A DNA stretch of 64,000 nucleotides from an uncultured Bacteroidia bacterium (GCA_903907075.1 CAIVMQ010000029.1:62001-126000), one strand, 5' to 3'. Positions 1 to 9,827 are shown, counted from the stretch's first letter. The notes: a model not told the origin generated them from the letters alone. A program made the numbers and translations.

Positions 1-258
1 ACCCATATAGGCAGTGGTATTATAGCCTAGTTTCTGAGGACTCACAATAAATTCAGAACCAATAATTACACCAACGGATACCAACCGTTGAACACGTTGA
101 TGAATCGCGGCTCCTGAAACCCCACATTCGCGTGCAACTTCTAGAAACGGTATCCGTGCATTGGCGGTTATCAACTTGAGGATCTTACGATCAAGATCAT
201 CAATATGAACACTTTGCTCCTTAAAATCGTCGTCTGATTCAATAGTGCTTTTCTTCAC
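1..258 (-). CDS. Lrp/AsnC family transcriptional regulator, partial (C-terminus beyond window edge), GTG start
   Basis: Reverse-strand translation VKKSTIESDDDFKEQSVHIDDLDRKILKLITANARIPFLEVARECGVSGAAIHQRVQRLVSVGVIIGSEFIVSPQKLGYNTTAYMG; HTH typical of AsnC/Lrp and similar to the 4826..5293 ORF. Confidence 0.85.
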   Translation of the reverse strand, partial: MKKSTIESDDDFKEQSVHIDDLDRKILKLITANARIPFLEVARECGVSGAAIHQRVQRLVSVGVIIGSEFIVSPQKLGYNTTAYMG

Positions 259-430
259 GATACTTTCAATTTGATACAAAAATCGCTATTTATTTTCACT
301 TTTCGAACTTTTTAGCCAAAAAAATGAGAGAATTGGCTAAAATAGAACCAATCTATCCTTATCATATCGTGTAAAAAAAGGGTGTTTTATATCCCGGTAA
401 AGTTGTCTGCGTATCTATTTCGGCCTTCGA

Positions 431-1675
431 TTAATTCGGTACATCAGATCCGGAAGGATTCTGAAATACCCGAAGTCCAAACTGTGGAAGCAGTGTAAAT
501 ATATGATCAAAGAGCTCAGACTGAAGAGCCTCAAACTGTAAACCCTGCTGCGCCTTACTAAAAACAATAATCTCAATAGGGAGTCCTTTATCAGTTGATT
601 GAAGAAGCCGAACTATGCGGGTCATATGGTTGTGAATTCCTGGATGCATTCTACAATACCCTTCAAAATATTTTTTAAACAAGGAGAGATTGCTTGGGTT
701 TTCGAATAAATCCATCTTTAAAGCGCCCCTATTCTCGTGATCCTGAAATTCATCGTCACCCGAAGAATAGCCTGTGATAAATTCATTAAACATGGGTAGA
801 TTAGAGATCCGTGCAAGCATATCCTGATCGCAAAGGCAAATTGAGTTAATATCTATGGCTACAGAGCGTTGGATTCTGCGCCCCCCTGACTCAAGCATCC
901 CTGACCAATTGATTACAGATTCTGTGACCAGTGCATAGGTTGGAATAGTGGTGATTGTTTTATCAAAATTCTGCACCTTAACAGTTGTAAGCGAGATATC
1001 ATGAACGATACCATCCACATTAAAACGTGTTACCGTAATCCAATCGCCAGGCTTTATCATATCATTGGCAGCCAGCTGAATACTTGCTACAAATCCGAGT
1101 ATAGCATCGCGGAATACCAACATCAGAACAGCAGCCATGGCTCCAAGTCCTGCAAAAAGGGTTGCAGGATTCTTATTTACCAATACTGCTATAATAAATA
1201 TGGAACCAAAGAAGTAGACCAGGATTTTCATCAATTGTATATAGCCCTTAATTGGCCGATCTTTTGAATAAGGATATGTATTATAGATCTCTTGTGCAGC
1301 ATCGAGAAACCGCAGAAACGAGCTCATCACCGCCACTGCCAGGTAGATATGGGCAAAACCCTTCATCACGGTGGGAAACCACATGATATCCTCTCCGGCA
1401 AATCCGGAAGAGATATAGATAAGAACAGCCGGGATTATATGAATTAAAACATGAAAAACCTTATGTTCATAAAGAGTGTCATCCCAAATCCCTTTGGTAC
1501 GCAAAATTATTTTGCCAAAAACCTTTACGAAGATCAGTCTGAAAATAAAATATACGATCAGCGAAAAGACCATTAGTGCCAGGAAAGAGATCAGAGTAGA
1601 CCCATAGATGGCCATCTGGTTTATCAAACCATTACTAAGTAAAAATTCTTTGATGTAATCGTAAAATACAGACAT
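431..1675 (-). CDS. MscS-family mechanosensitive ion channel (YbdG-like)
   Basis: Multiple TM helices, then GLGAMAAVLMLVFRDAILGFVASIQLAANDMIKPGDWITV, a typical MscS beta-domain entry. Confidence 0.9.
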   Translation of the reverse strand: MSVFYDYIKEFLLSNGLINQMAIYGSTLISFLALMVFSLIVYFIFRLIFVKVFGKIILRTKGIWDDTLYEHKVFHVLIHIIPAVLIYISSGFAGEDIMWFPTVMKGFAHIYLAVAVMSSFLRFLDAAQEIYNTYPYSKDRPIKGYIQLMKILVYFFGSIFIIAVLVNKNPATLFAGLGAMAAVLMLVFRDAILGFVASIQLAANDMIKPGDWITVTRFNVDGIVHDISLTTVKVQNFDKTITTIPTYALVTESVINWSGMLESGGRRIQRSVAIDINSICLCDQDMLARISNLPMFNEFITGYSSGDDEFQDHENRGALKMDLFENPSNLSLFKKYFEGYCRMHPGIHNHMTRIVRLLQSTDKGLPIEIIVFSKAQQGLQFEALQSELFDHIFTLLPQFGLRVFQNPSGSDVPN

Positions 1676-1745
1676 AACTGGGAAATTTAGTAATCAAAAA
1701 ATCGGTAGTTTTGAAACGTTGTTACAAAAGTAACCAAAGATACGT

Positions 1746-3026
1746 ATGATGAAGGAAATTTTAATCTGGATTATTCTCCTTTTAGGACCTTATTCTAGTT
1801 TTGGGGGTTCTGCCTATGATTCTTTTTTTACAGATGAAGTATTACGCTTCGACTATTTTATAACCGGAACCCATTCTGATATAGCCATTATTCCGGGTCA
1901 ATTAAAGAAAGAGAAGCTCTGGGGAGGATCTCATAATTCACTGATTGATAATTTAAATCTGGGAACCTACCGGTTTCAGATTTACGATAAACAAAGTGGA
2001 GAGCTCATCTTTTCCAAAGGTTTTTCTCCTCTGTTCCAGGAGTGGCAATCGACGCCAGAGGCTAAGGTTAGCAGCCGTGCATTTTATCAGGTAATAAGAT
2101 TCCCTTTCCCAAAAAAAGAGATCCAACTTTCCATTGAACAGCGCGCAGCTGATGGAATCTTCAGCTCGATTTACTCACAAAGTATAAATCCGGATAACTA
2201 TTTTATCGCTGCTGAAAATTCCAATCAGGTCCCCTCTGAAACCATATTATATTCGGGTGAACCCTCCCATAAAATTGATATTGCGATTCTGGCTGAAGGC
2301 TACACGGAGTCGGAAATGTCAAAATTTTTATCTGATGCCAAAAGACTTACCGATTCCCTTTTTGCTGTTGCGCCTTTTAGCCAGTCAAAAGGCGATTTTA
2401 ACGTTTATGCGGTAAAAAGTGGCTCCATGGAATCCGGAACCGATATCCCGGGAGAGCATGTGTATCGGAATACTGTTTTAAATTCAACATTTTATACGTT
2501 TGACATCTCGAGATACCTCACAACCACAGACATGAAAATGGTTCACGATATGGCGGCAGATGTGCCATACGATCAACTTATTTTATTGGTAAACACCTCG
2601 CGCTATGGAGGTGGTGGATTTTACAACTTCATCAATGTGTGTGCCTCCGATCATCCTCTCTCGCCGAATGTTTTTGTCCATGAATTTGGTCATGGATTTG
2701 CAGGATTAGCCGATGAATATTACACCTCTGAAGTAACCTTCGATAACTATTACAATCTAAAGGCAGAGCCTTGGGAACCAAACCTCACCACATTGGTTAA
2801 TTTCGATCTCAAATGGAAATCATTCTTGGATCTGGATACTCCAGTTCCAACCCCTCGAAACGAAAAATACGAATCGACCCTTGGAGCATTTGAAGGGGGA
2901 GGATATCGCGCCAAAGGGATCTATAGCCCCATGGAGGATTGCCGCATGAAATCGAATAAAACCCATAACTTCTGTCCGGTGTGCATTCGGGCAATCCAAG
3001 CAGTGATCTCAGAAAACACGAAATAA
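1746..3026 (+). CDS. M64 family metallopeptidase (IgA-peptidase-like), secreted
   Basis: N-terminal signal peptide; IAILAEGYTESEM and zinc-site HEFGHGFAGLADEYY motif. Confidence 0.9.
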   Translation: MMKEILIWIILLLGPYSSFGGSAYDSFFTDEVLRFDYFITGTHSDIAIIPGQLKKEKLWGGSHNSLIDNLNLGTYRFQIYDKQSGELIFSKGFSPLFQEWQSTPEAKVSSRAFYQVIRFPFPKKEIQLSIEQRAADGIFSSIYSQSINPDNYFIAAENSNQVPSETILYSGEPSHKIDIAILAEGYTESEMSKFLSDAKRLTDSLFAVAPFSQSKGDFNVYAVKSGSMESGTDIPGEHVYRNTVLNSTFYTFDISRYLTTTDMKMVHDMAADVPYDQLILLVNTSRYGGGGFYNFINVCASDHPLSPNVFVHEFGHGFAGLADEYYTSEVTFDNYYNLKAEPWEPNLTTLVNFDLKWKSFLDLDTPVPTPRNEKYESTLGAFEGGGYRAKGIYSPMEDCRMKSNKTHNFCPVCIRAIQAVISENTK

Positions 3027-3072
3027 TGGTCTTAATCAAGAAGGGTTAACCTCTAAGAAGTGTCTAAACGGA

Positions 3073-3456
3073 TTAGCTCATCGTTGTTTCATCCTCCTTT
3101 TGGTTTTTCCGCTGCCACACATAGGAAAGAATCAATGTCAGACCACCAAAAAGAAAAATCATAGCTGGATAAGCGGCTTCCTCTTTCATCCCAATTGAAA
3201 CAAGGAAATAAGCCACTACAATACCTGCTCCAACACCCATAAAGAATAATCCAATTTTCATTACTCCTCCCATATTTCCATTTTTTCGGCTCTCAAAAAG
3301 AGTTGGATCTGCTCCTCTTTCGATCAGTGCCATCCGTTCACGGTTGCGTGAAGAATAGACTAAATAGACGATACCAAAAATCATGACAAAAAATACAATA
3401 GGTACTAATACACCTGATAGGTCTTCCATACTAATAGTTTTTAAGATGTTTAACAT
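3073..3456 (-). CDS. small membrane protein, DUF6249-like
   Basis: VPIVFFVMIFGIVYLVYSSRNRERMALIERGADPTLF pattern plus TM helices. Confidence 0.65.
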   Translation of the reverse strand: MLNILKTISMEDLSGVLVPIVFFVMIFGIVYLVYSSRNRERMALIERGADPTLFESRKNGNMGGVMKIGLFFMGVGAGIVVAYFLVSIGMKEEAAYPAMIFLFGGLTLILSYVWQRKNQKEDETTMS

Positions 3457-3561
3457 TTATCCATTTGACGCAGTTTCCAGATAGCCGGTTACAGATTAAA
3501 TAAAAGAATAGTTACCACTACTATTTATAGCTTCTTTGTTGTAATTTTAAACAAAATGGTT

Positions 3562-3591
3562 TGTAACCGAACCAAGGTAACCATCGTCTAA
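3562..3591 (+). promoter_or_regulatory. putative ECF-sigma promoter TGTAACC-N16-CGTCTAA upstream of the sigma gene
   Basis: TGTAACC 3562-3568, CGTCTAA 3585-3591, 16-nt spacer, ATG at 3599. Confidence 0.55.
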
Positions 3592-3598
3592 TTGAACA

Positions 3599-4173
3599 AT
3601 GGAGAAGAAAACTGATGAGTACTATATCCGGGAAGTTCTGAAAGGGGATTCCGGGTCCTTTTCAAAGCTGGTTGAAAAATATACGAATCTGGCGTTTTCG
3701 CTCTCAATGAAGCTGCTAAATCAGCGGGAAGACGCTGAAGAGGCAGCTCAGGATGCGTTTATAAAAGCATATAACTCATTAGGTACATTTCAAAACGGAT
3801 CAACCTTTAAGACCTGTTTTTTCGCATTGTTTACAACACTGCCATCTCACGGTTAAGAGCCCGAAGAGGCAGGGAAGTCAGTATGACAGACTTGAAAATT
3901 ACGGAATGGGACATCCAGGTAACAGAAAATACCATTGATCAATTAAATGGTGAGGAAAGAAAACGATATCTCCGAATAGGCCTTGAAAGATTAGACCCTG
4001 AGGAAAAAGCGTTGCTGGAGATGTATTATTACAATGATTTTTCTATGGAGGAAATAAGTTCCATTACCTCCTTGACTGTATCGAATGTTAAAGTAAAAAT
4101 CCATCGAACACGACGCAGGCTCCTTGAAGAGCTCCGATATATTTTAAAAGACGAATTATCAGCTATATTATGA
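3599..4173 (+). CDS. ECF RNA polymerase sigma factor (sigma-70 family), split by a -1 frame change at 3823
   Basis: ORF 3599..3856 gives sigma region 2 (FSKLVEKYTNLAFSLSMKLLNQREDAEEAAQDAFIKAYNSLGTFQ); reading -1 from 3823 gives CFFRIVYNTAISRLRARRGREVSMTDLKI..., joined to region 4 (LERLDPEEKALLEMYYYNDFSMEEISSITSLTVSNVKVKIHRTRRRL). Confidence 0.85.
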
Positions 4174-4574
4174 ATCAGAAAGAGCATTTAAAATACTGGA
4201 TAAAGGAGCTTGCTCAAGAGCAACCCTCACCTGACTTCTCTAGTAAGGTAATGCAACGTGTGATGACCGAGTGGAGACATAATCCGACAAAATACCAACC
4301 TATAATCAGCCGAAAAGGATGGTTCTTGATCGCATTAATTACAATCCTTTCAACAGCTTTACTACTATTCTTGCATACCTCTGCTTCTATAGGTTTAGAA
4401 CTGGTCGGAAAGGCAAAAAGCAGCTACTTAATAGATGCCACTAAGTTTTTCACCCCGATAAATCACTTGTTTGTAAGCCTTACGAAGATCTCTCCTACCG
4501 TCGCTATAGGTATCTTTGCTATTCTGGCACTCTGGTTCTTTGACCAGCTTTTCTCAAAAACTGAGCGGCGCTAA
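4170..4574 (+). CDS. putative anti-sigma-factor-like single-TM membrane protein
   Basis: Overlaps the sigma stop by 4 nt (ATGA); short N-terminal cytoplasmic region followed by TM helices. Confidence 0.5.
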   Translation: MNQKEHLKYWIKELAQEQPSPDFSSKVMQRVMTEWRHNPTKYQPIISRKGWFLIALITILSTALLLFLHTSASIGLELVGKAKSSYLIDATKFFTPINHLFVSLTKISPTVAIGIFAILALWFFDQLFSKTERR

Positions 4575-4825
4575 AAACTGTGCTGCCTTCCCTTTGCCAA
4601 TAACTAGCTTGAGTTGATAAATTTTGTCATAATTGCAGGATCTTTCCCAATGGAGCATTCCAATCGTGAGTCCAACCATGGGCAGTAAATATACATTCTG
4701 ACAGTTTATACCCCGTTAGAAAGGCTCGAAAATGAAATAACAATTACTTCTTTAACAAAATGGTTAAAATATACACGATATATTGATAAAGAAAACTATT
4801 TTTGATAGTGTAAACTACAACGCAT

Positions 4826-5293
4826 ATGACACTTAGAAATCAACTCGACGATACAGATCTTCACATTCTTGACATTATCACTAAGAATGCCCGGATTCCG
4901 TTTAAAGATGTGGCGACTGATTGTGGTATATCCAGAGCTGCTGTCCACCAACGCGTAAACCGGATGATTGAAATGGGGGTAATTACAGGATCGGGATATT
5001 ACATCGATCCTAAAAAGATTGATTATCGCACCTGTACGTATGTGGGGATTTTCCTAGAGAAAGGTGGGCTATTTCATGATGTAGCCGAGCACCTCAGAGC
5101 AATCAATGAAGTTGTTGAGTGCCATTATACCACAGGAGAATATGCGATATTTATCAAGGTTTATGCACGAGACAACGAACACCTCAAAGAGATTCTGAGT
5201 GAAAAAATACAGCAGATATCAGGAATTTCAAGTACTGAAACATTTATTTCACTCGAGGAAACCTTTAACCGAGAAGTTCCAATCTTCTCATAA
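4826..5293 (+). CDS. Lrp/AsnC family transcriptional regulator
   Basis: LDDTDLHILDIITKNARIPFKDVATDCGISRAAVHQRVNRMIEMGVITGSGYYIDPKKI plus a RAM-like C-terminus. Confidence 0.92.
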   Translation: MTLRNQLDDTDLHILDIITKNARIPFKDVATDCGISRAAVHQRVNRMIEMGVITGSGYYIDPKKIDYRTCTYVGIFLEKGGLFHDVAEHLRAINEVVECHYTTGEYAIFIKVYARDNEHLKEILSEKIQQISGISSTETFISLEETFNREVPIFS

Positions 5294-6034
5294 ATTAGCC
5301 AATGAGCGCTGGCGTATTGCTTCAAAGACCATAATCCCGGCAGCTACAGAGACGTTAAGAGATTGAATCTGACCGAGCTGCGGAATCTTAGCCCACTCAT
5401 CGGAAATTTTCAATAACCCAGCCTCAATACCTAAGTCTTCAGAACCCAGAATAATGGCTACAGGATCTTTCATGTCAATATCGTAGTAATATTTCTCCCC
5501 CTTATCGGTAGCTGAGATTATTTTCAATCCGCTATTTTTCAAATATTTCACCACTCCTGCCAGGCTCTTTGTGCGGCATACCGGAATAAGGTGTAACGCA
5601 CCGGCTGATGTCTTAATTGCATCAGCATTGATCTGTGCAGACCCTTTCTCCGGAATTAGTATGGCGTGCACTCCTGCAACCTCTGCTGATCGCGCAATAG
5701 CGCCGAAATTACGAACATCGGTTAACTCATCAAGGATCAAGATTAATGCTGTTTTCCCCTCTTCATACAATCGCGGGATAATCTCCTCGATATTCTGATA
5801 AAAAATCGGAGAGATAAATGCCAGAATACCCTGGTGATTTTTACGTGTTACACGGTCAAGCTTCTCGATTGGGACCAATTGAATAGGGATCTGCATCTGA
5901 TGAACTAAATCCATAAGCTCATGATATAAATCTCCTTGCAACCCCTTTTTAATCAATATCTTCTCAATCTCCTTGCCTGAATTTATTGCTTCGATAATAG
6001 TTCGCATTCCGAAGATATAATCTGTCTTTTCCAT
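5288..6034 (-). CDS. rlmB: 23S rRNA (guanosine-2'-O-)-methyltransferase RlmB, TrmH/SpoU family
   Basis: IFGMRTIIEAINSGKEIEKILI...ILDELTDVRNFGAIARSAEVAGVHAILIP...LGSEDLGI...SLNVSVAAGIMVFEAIRQR. Confidence 0.93.
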   Translation of the reverse strand: MEKTDYIFGMRTIIEAINSGKEIEKILIKKGLQGDLYHELMDLVHQMQIPIQLVPIEKLDRVTRKNHQGILAFISPIFYQNIEEIIPRLYEEGKTALILILDELTDVRNFGAIARSAEVAGVHAILIPEKGSAQINADAIKTSAGALHLIPVCRTKSLAGVVKYLKNSGLKIISATDKGEKYYYDIDMKDPVAIILGSEDLGIEAGLLKISDEWAKIPQLGQIQSLNVSVAAGIMVFEAIRQRSLANL

Positions 6035-6157
6035 CGTTTTAATTTTTAAACATTCAAAATTCTGATCTCTTGTTTTATCTTATTGGAAGTTAGCGAATTT
6101 ATTTTTCCCGATTTAATCCTTTTACTCAACCTAAAAATTCCTGGCAAAAACTTCTGC

Positions 6158-8101
6158 TTACCAGGTTCGCTTGTTCTCCCAGATTTTCAGCTCATCATTG
6201 AGTGACTCCCAATTTTTCATCTCCTTCTCTACCTCTTTTTTACTTGTGCCATATTTTTCAAAGAGTGAGCTAATATCCAATGTCGATGGATCTGCAAGTT
6301 TTTTATCCATATCTGCGATCTGCTCCTCGAGCTTTGAGATCTGCCACTCGGACTCACTGATCTGTTTCTCAATACGGCTAATCATCCGATTAATCTCCTT
6401 TCGGTCCTCAAAACTAACGGTTACGATCTCTTTTACAACCTCTTTTTTAACTTTCTTCTCCGGTGTAGCGAGTTCTAATTCACGCAACGACTCCATTTTC
6501 CGTTTCTGCAAGAATTCATAAACCCCACCCAGATGTTGTCTGATTTTTTTATGTTTAAATTCATAAACCACATCAACCAGACCATCCATAAATTCACGGT
6601 CGTGAGAAACAACCAGCAATGTACCGTCAAAATTAATCAACGCTTGTTTGAGTAATCCTTTTGAATGAATATCCAGGTGATTAGTAGGCTCATCAAGAAC
6701 AAGAAAATTTACCGGTTCTAACAGCAGTCGTATCATTGCCAAACGAGCCCGCTCGCCTCCTGAAAGAACTTTTACTTTTTTGTCAGCATCTTGTCCAGAG
6801 AACATAAATGCGCCAAGAATATCTCGTATTTTAGTTCGGATATCCCCCACCGCAATCTTATCAATCGTCTCGAAAGCTGTTAACTCCTCATCCATCTCGG
6901 AGGCCATATTCTGAGCAAAATAACCGATCTTAACATTATGACCCAGTTTTTGCTCCCCGGTGCATGACAGATCCTGCATGATAATGCGGGCCATTGTACT
7001 CTTTCCCTCTCCATTCTTACCTACAAAGGCGATCCTGCTTCCCCTCTCCAGCGTTAGATCGACCTTATCAAGGACCAATAAATCACCATACCGCTTGCTC
7101 ACCTCTAGAGCTTCAAAAACTACCGTTCCTGATCGCGGTGAAGGAGGGAATTTTATATTTAACGAACGGGTATCCTCTTCGTCAATCTCTATCCGATCAA
7201 CTTTATCGAGTTGTTTAATCCGCGACTGCACCTGAACGGACTTAGTCGCTTTATATCTGAACCTGGAAATAAAATCTTCGGTATCCTGGATCATCTTTTG
7301 CTGGTTACGAAAAGCAGCCATTTGCTGTTCACGCCGCTCAACACGCAGCTCCAAATATTTCGTGTAGTTCACTTTATAATCATAGATCTTACCCAGGCTA
7401 ATCTCTACTGTTCTATTGGTGACATTATCGAGAAATGCCCTGTCATGCGAGACCAAAACGACTGCACCGGCATACTCCTTCAAAAAGGTCTCAAGCCATT
7501 CAATAGACTCAATATCAAGGTGATTAGTAGGCTCATCGAGCAAGAAAACGTTAGGCTTTTTGAGTAGTATTTTAGCCAGCTCGATACGCATACGCCAACC
7601 GCCTGAAAACTCTGAGGTCTGACGGATAAAGTCAGAACGCTCGAATCCAAGCCCCATTAACGTCTGTTCGATGTCGACATGAAAATTAGTCCCACCCATC
7701 AACTGAAACCGTTCATTCGCTTCGTGCATATCGTCAATGACCTGATGATAGCTTGCCGATTCGTAATCCTCGCGGGTACTCAGTTCATTATTTAAAAAAT
7801 CGATCCGTTTTTCAAGTTCCAGAATTTCAGCAAAAGCAGTTATGGCCTCTTCCATTACAGTTCTTGAATCGGAGAGTTCCATATGCTGGGGCAAATAACC
7901 CACTTTAATATCTTTAGGAATTACGACTCTTCCGGAAGTTGGAGTTTGCTTTCCGGCAAGGATTTTAAGCAATGTTGATTTCCCTGCGCCATTTCGACCT
8001 GCCAATCCGATTCGATCACGTGGATTAACAATGAAATTCACATGTTTAAAAAGCTCAAAACCGCCAAATTCGACGTACAATTCTTCAACAGAAACACTCA
8101 T
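6158..8101 (-). CDS. ABC-F family ATP-binding cassette protein
   Basis: Two ABC domains (GRNGAGKST, FVGKNGEGKSTMAR, LSGGERARLAMIRLLLEPVNFLVLDEPTNHLDI), C-terminal coiled coil. Confidence 0.93.
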   Translation of the reverse strand: MSVSVEELYVEFGGFELFKHVNFIVNPRDRIGLAGRNGAGKSTLLKILAGKQTPTSGRVVIPKDIKVGYLPQHMELSDSRTVMEEAITAFAEILELEKRIDFLNNELSTREDYESASYHQVIDDMHEANERFQLMGGTNFHVDIEQTLMGLGFERSDFIRQTSEFSGGWRMRIELAKILLKKPNVFLLDEPTNHLDIESIEWLETFLKEYAGAVVLVSHDRAFLDNVTNRTVEISLGKIYDYKVNYTKYLELRVERREQQMAAFRNQQKMIQDTEDFISRFRYKATKSVQVQSRIKQLDKVDRIEIDEEDTRSLNIKFPPSPRSGTVVFEALEVSKRYGDLLVLDKVDLTLERGSRIAFVGKNGEGKSTMARIIMQDLSCTGEQKLGHNVKIGYFAQNMASEMDEELTAFETIDKIAVGDIRTKIRDILGAFMFSGQDADKKVKVLSGGERARLAMIRLLLEPVNFLVLDEPTNHLDIHSKGLLKQALINFDGTLLVVSHDREFMDGLVDVVYEFKHKKIRQHLGGVYEFLQKRKMESLRELELATPEKKVKKEVVKEIVTVSFEDRKEINRMISRIEKQISESEWQISKLEEQIADMDKKLADPSTLDISSLFEKYGTSKKEVEKEMKNWESLNDELKIWENKRTW

Positions 8102-8384
8102 GATTCACAAACAGATACAAGGATGAATGCACTTTGTGATCAGCCATCGGAACCTCCAATCAGAATAAATCACAAAGCACTTTAAAAGTTGGCGCAAAGA
8201 TACCAAAATTTGCAGGGGATGAGGAATTATTTTTATCCCAGGATCAGAACTTATAAAAGAGATTAATTCACCACCCAGTATTCGAAAACTCAACTTAAAA
8301 CCTGGTTAATCACAGGTAGATATTTGAAAATTTCACATCCCAAAACTCTTTGTAAAATAATTCCTATTGAGTGGAGAAACCATC

Positions 8385-8392
8385 TATCTTTG
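8385..8392 (+). promoter_or_regulatory. Bacteroidota -7 promoter box TATCTTTG upstream of rlmD
   Basis: Matches TAnnTTTG; lies inside the ORF-track N-terminal extension. Confidence 0.5.
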
Positions 8393-8414
8393 CACAAATT
8401 TTAAATTGACTGTT

Positions 8415-9827
8415 TTGGGAAGAGGAAATAAGCCACTGCCACTTTATCAGGGGGTAGAAATTAGTGATATTGGAGCAGAAGGGAAAGCTATTGGTCGTGT
8501 GGAAGGGATTGTTGTATTTACGACAGGGGTTATCCCCGGTGACGTTGTAGATCTTCAGGTTACCAAAAAAAGAGAAAAATACCACGAAGCACGAGTGATC
8601 GCTATAAAAACAGAGTCAGCAGACCGAATTTCCCCTTTTTGCGAACATTTTGAGGCTTGTGGCGGCTGTAAATGGCAATACCTCTCCTATGAAAAACAGC
8701 TTTTTTATAAGCAAAAGCAAGTTGCTGACCAACTCACACGAATTGGAAGGGTTACTATTCCTGAATGTATGCCAATAAAAGGGTCGGCAAACTCCACATT
8801 TTACCGCAATAAGCTTGAGTTTACCTTTTCAAATCGCAGGTGGCTGACCAGTGAAGAGGTCCGTTCAGGGGCAGAATTTAACGACATGGATGTTTTAGGA
8901 TTCCATGTCCAGGGTATGTTCGACAAAGTGCTTAATGTCAAAAAATGCTGGTTACAAGGTGATCCCTCCAATCAGATACGAAATGCGGTAAGAGAATATG
9001 CCATTGCAAATCAGCTTGATTTCTATGACTTACGAAACAAAGAAGGATTTTTACGCAACTTGATTATCCGCACCAGCACAACCGGTGAATTAATGGTCAT
9101 CGTAAATTTCTTCTCCGAGAATATTGAAAAAAGAGAAGCCTTATTGAATTCTCTGTATACTCAATTTCCTGAGATTACAGCGCTTCTTTATGTAATTAAC
9201 CAAAAAGGGAACGATACCATTACAGACCAGGAGATCCATGTATTTAAAGGACGCGATCACATCTTTGAACAGATGGAGGGGCTTAAATTTATTATTGGAC
9301 CTAAATCGTTCTATCAGACCAACTCCGAACAAGCTTATGAATTGTATAAAATCACCCGTGATTTTGCCGGATTAACTGGGAAAGAGGTGGTTTATGATCT
9401 CTATACAGGTACTGGAACAATCGCCTGCTTTGTGGCAGCACAAGCTCATAAAGTTATCGGAATTGAGTATGTACCCGAAGCAATAACCGATGCTAAAATC
9501 AATGCAGCAAATAATCAGATTGACAATACCCTGTTCTATTCGGGTGATATGAAAGAGATACTCACAAAGGATTTTATTACCCAGCATGGGCATCCCGATG
9601 TAATCATTACAGACCCTCCAAGAGCCGGGATGCACGAAGATGTGATCGAAGCGCTATTGTTTGCTTCCCCCGAACGGATCGTTTACGTAAGTTGTAATCC
9701 AGCTACTCAGGCACGGGATATTGGGATGTTAAGTCATGAATATCGGGTTACCAAGGTACAGCCCGTTGATATGTTTCCCCATACGCATCATGTAGAGAAC
9801 GCAGTATTACTTGAGAAAATATCCTAG
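8415..9827 (+). CDS. rlmD: 23S rRNA (uracil-C5)-methyltransferase RlmD/RumA family (probable TTG start at 8415; ORF track starts at 8367)
   Basis: TRAM-like N-terminus, CEHFEACGGCKWQ 4Fe-4S motif, DLYTGTGTIACFVA, ITDPPRAGMH, VYVSCNPATQARD. Confidence 0.9.
   Translation: MGRGNKPLPLYQGVEISDIGAEGKAIGRVEGIVVFTTGVIPGDVVDLQVTKKREKYHEARVIAIKTESADRISPFCEHFEACGGCKWQYLSYEKQLFYKQKQVADQLTRIGRVTIPECMPIKGSANSTFYRNKLEFTFSNRRWLTSEEVRSGAEFNDMDVLGFHVQGMFDKVLNVKKCWLQGDPSNQIRNAVREYAIANQLDFYDLRNKEGFLRNLIIRTSTTGELMVIVNFFSENIEKREALLNSLYTQFPEITALLYVINQKGNDTITDQEIHVFKGRDHIFEQMEGLKFIIGPKSFYQTNSEQAYELYKITRDFAGLTGKEVVYDLYTGTGTIACFVAAQAHKVIGIEYVPEAITDAKINAANNQIDNTLFYSGDMKEILTKDFITQHGHPDVIITDPPRAGMHEDVIEALLFASPERIVYVSCNPATQARDIGMLSHEYRVTKVQPVDMFPHTHHVENAVLLEKIS

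Noticed and set aside
1001-1267. 88-aa ORF antisense to the MscS-family gene
   Set aside because: Embedded in the MscS CDS; no domain.
4575-4800. Weakly protein-like reading between the anti-sigma gene and the Lrp gene (minus strand, ...CPWLDSRLECSIGKDPAIMTKFINSS*)
   Set aside because: Too short and not assignable; possible gene remnant but unsupported without a search.
6171-7567. Plus-strand ORFs opposite the ABC-F gene (6171..6521, 6960..7235, 6994..7218, 7211..7567)
   Set aside because: Antisense to a clear ABC-F CDS; no recognisable domains.
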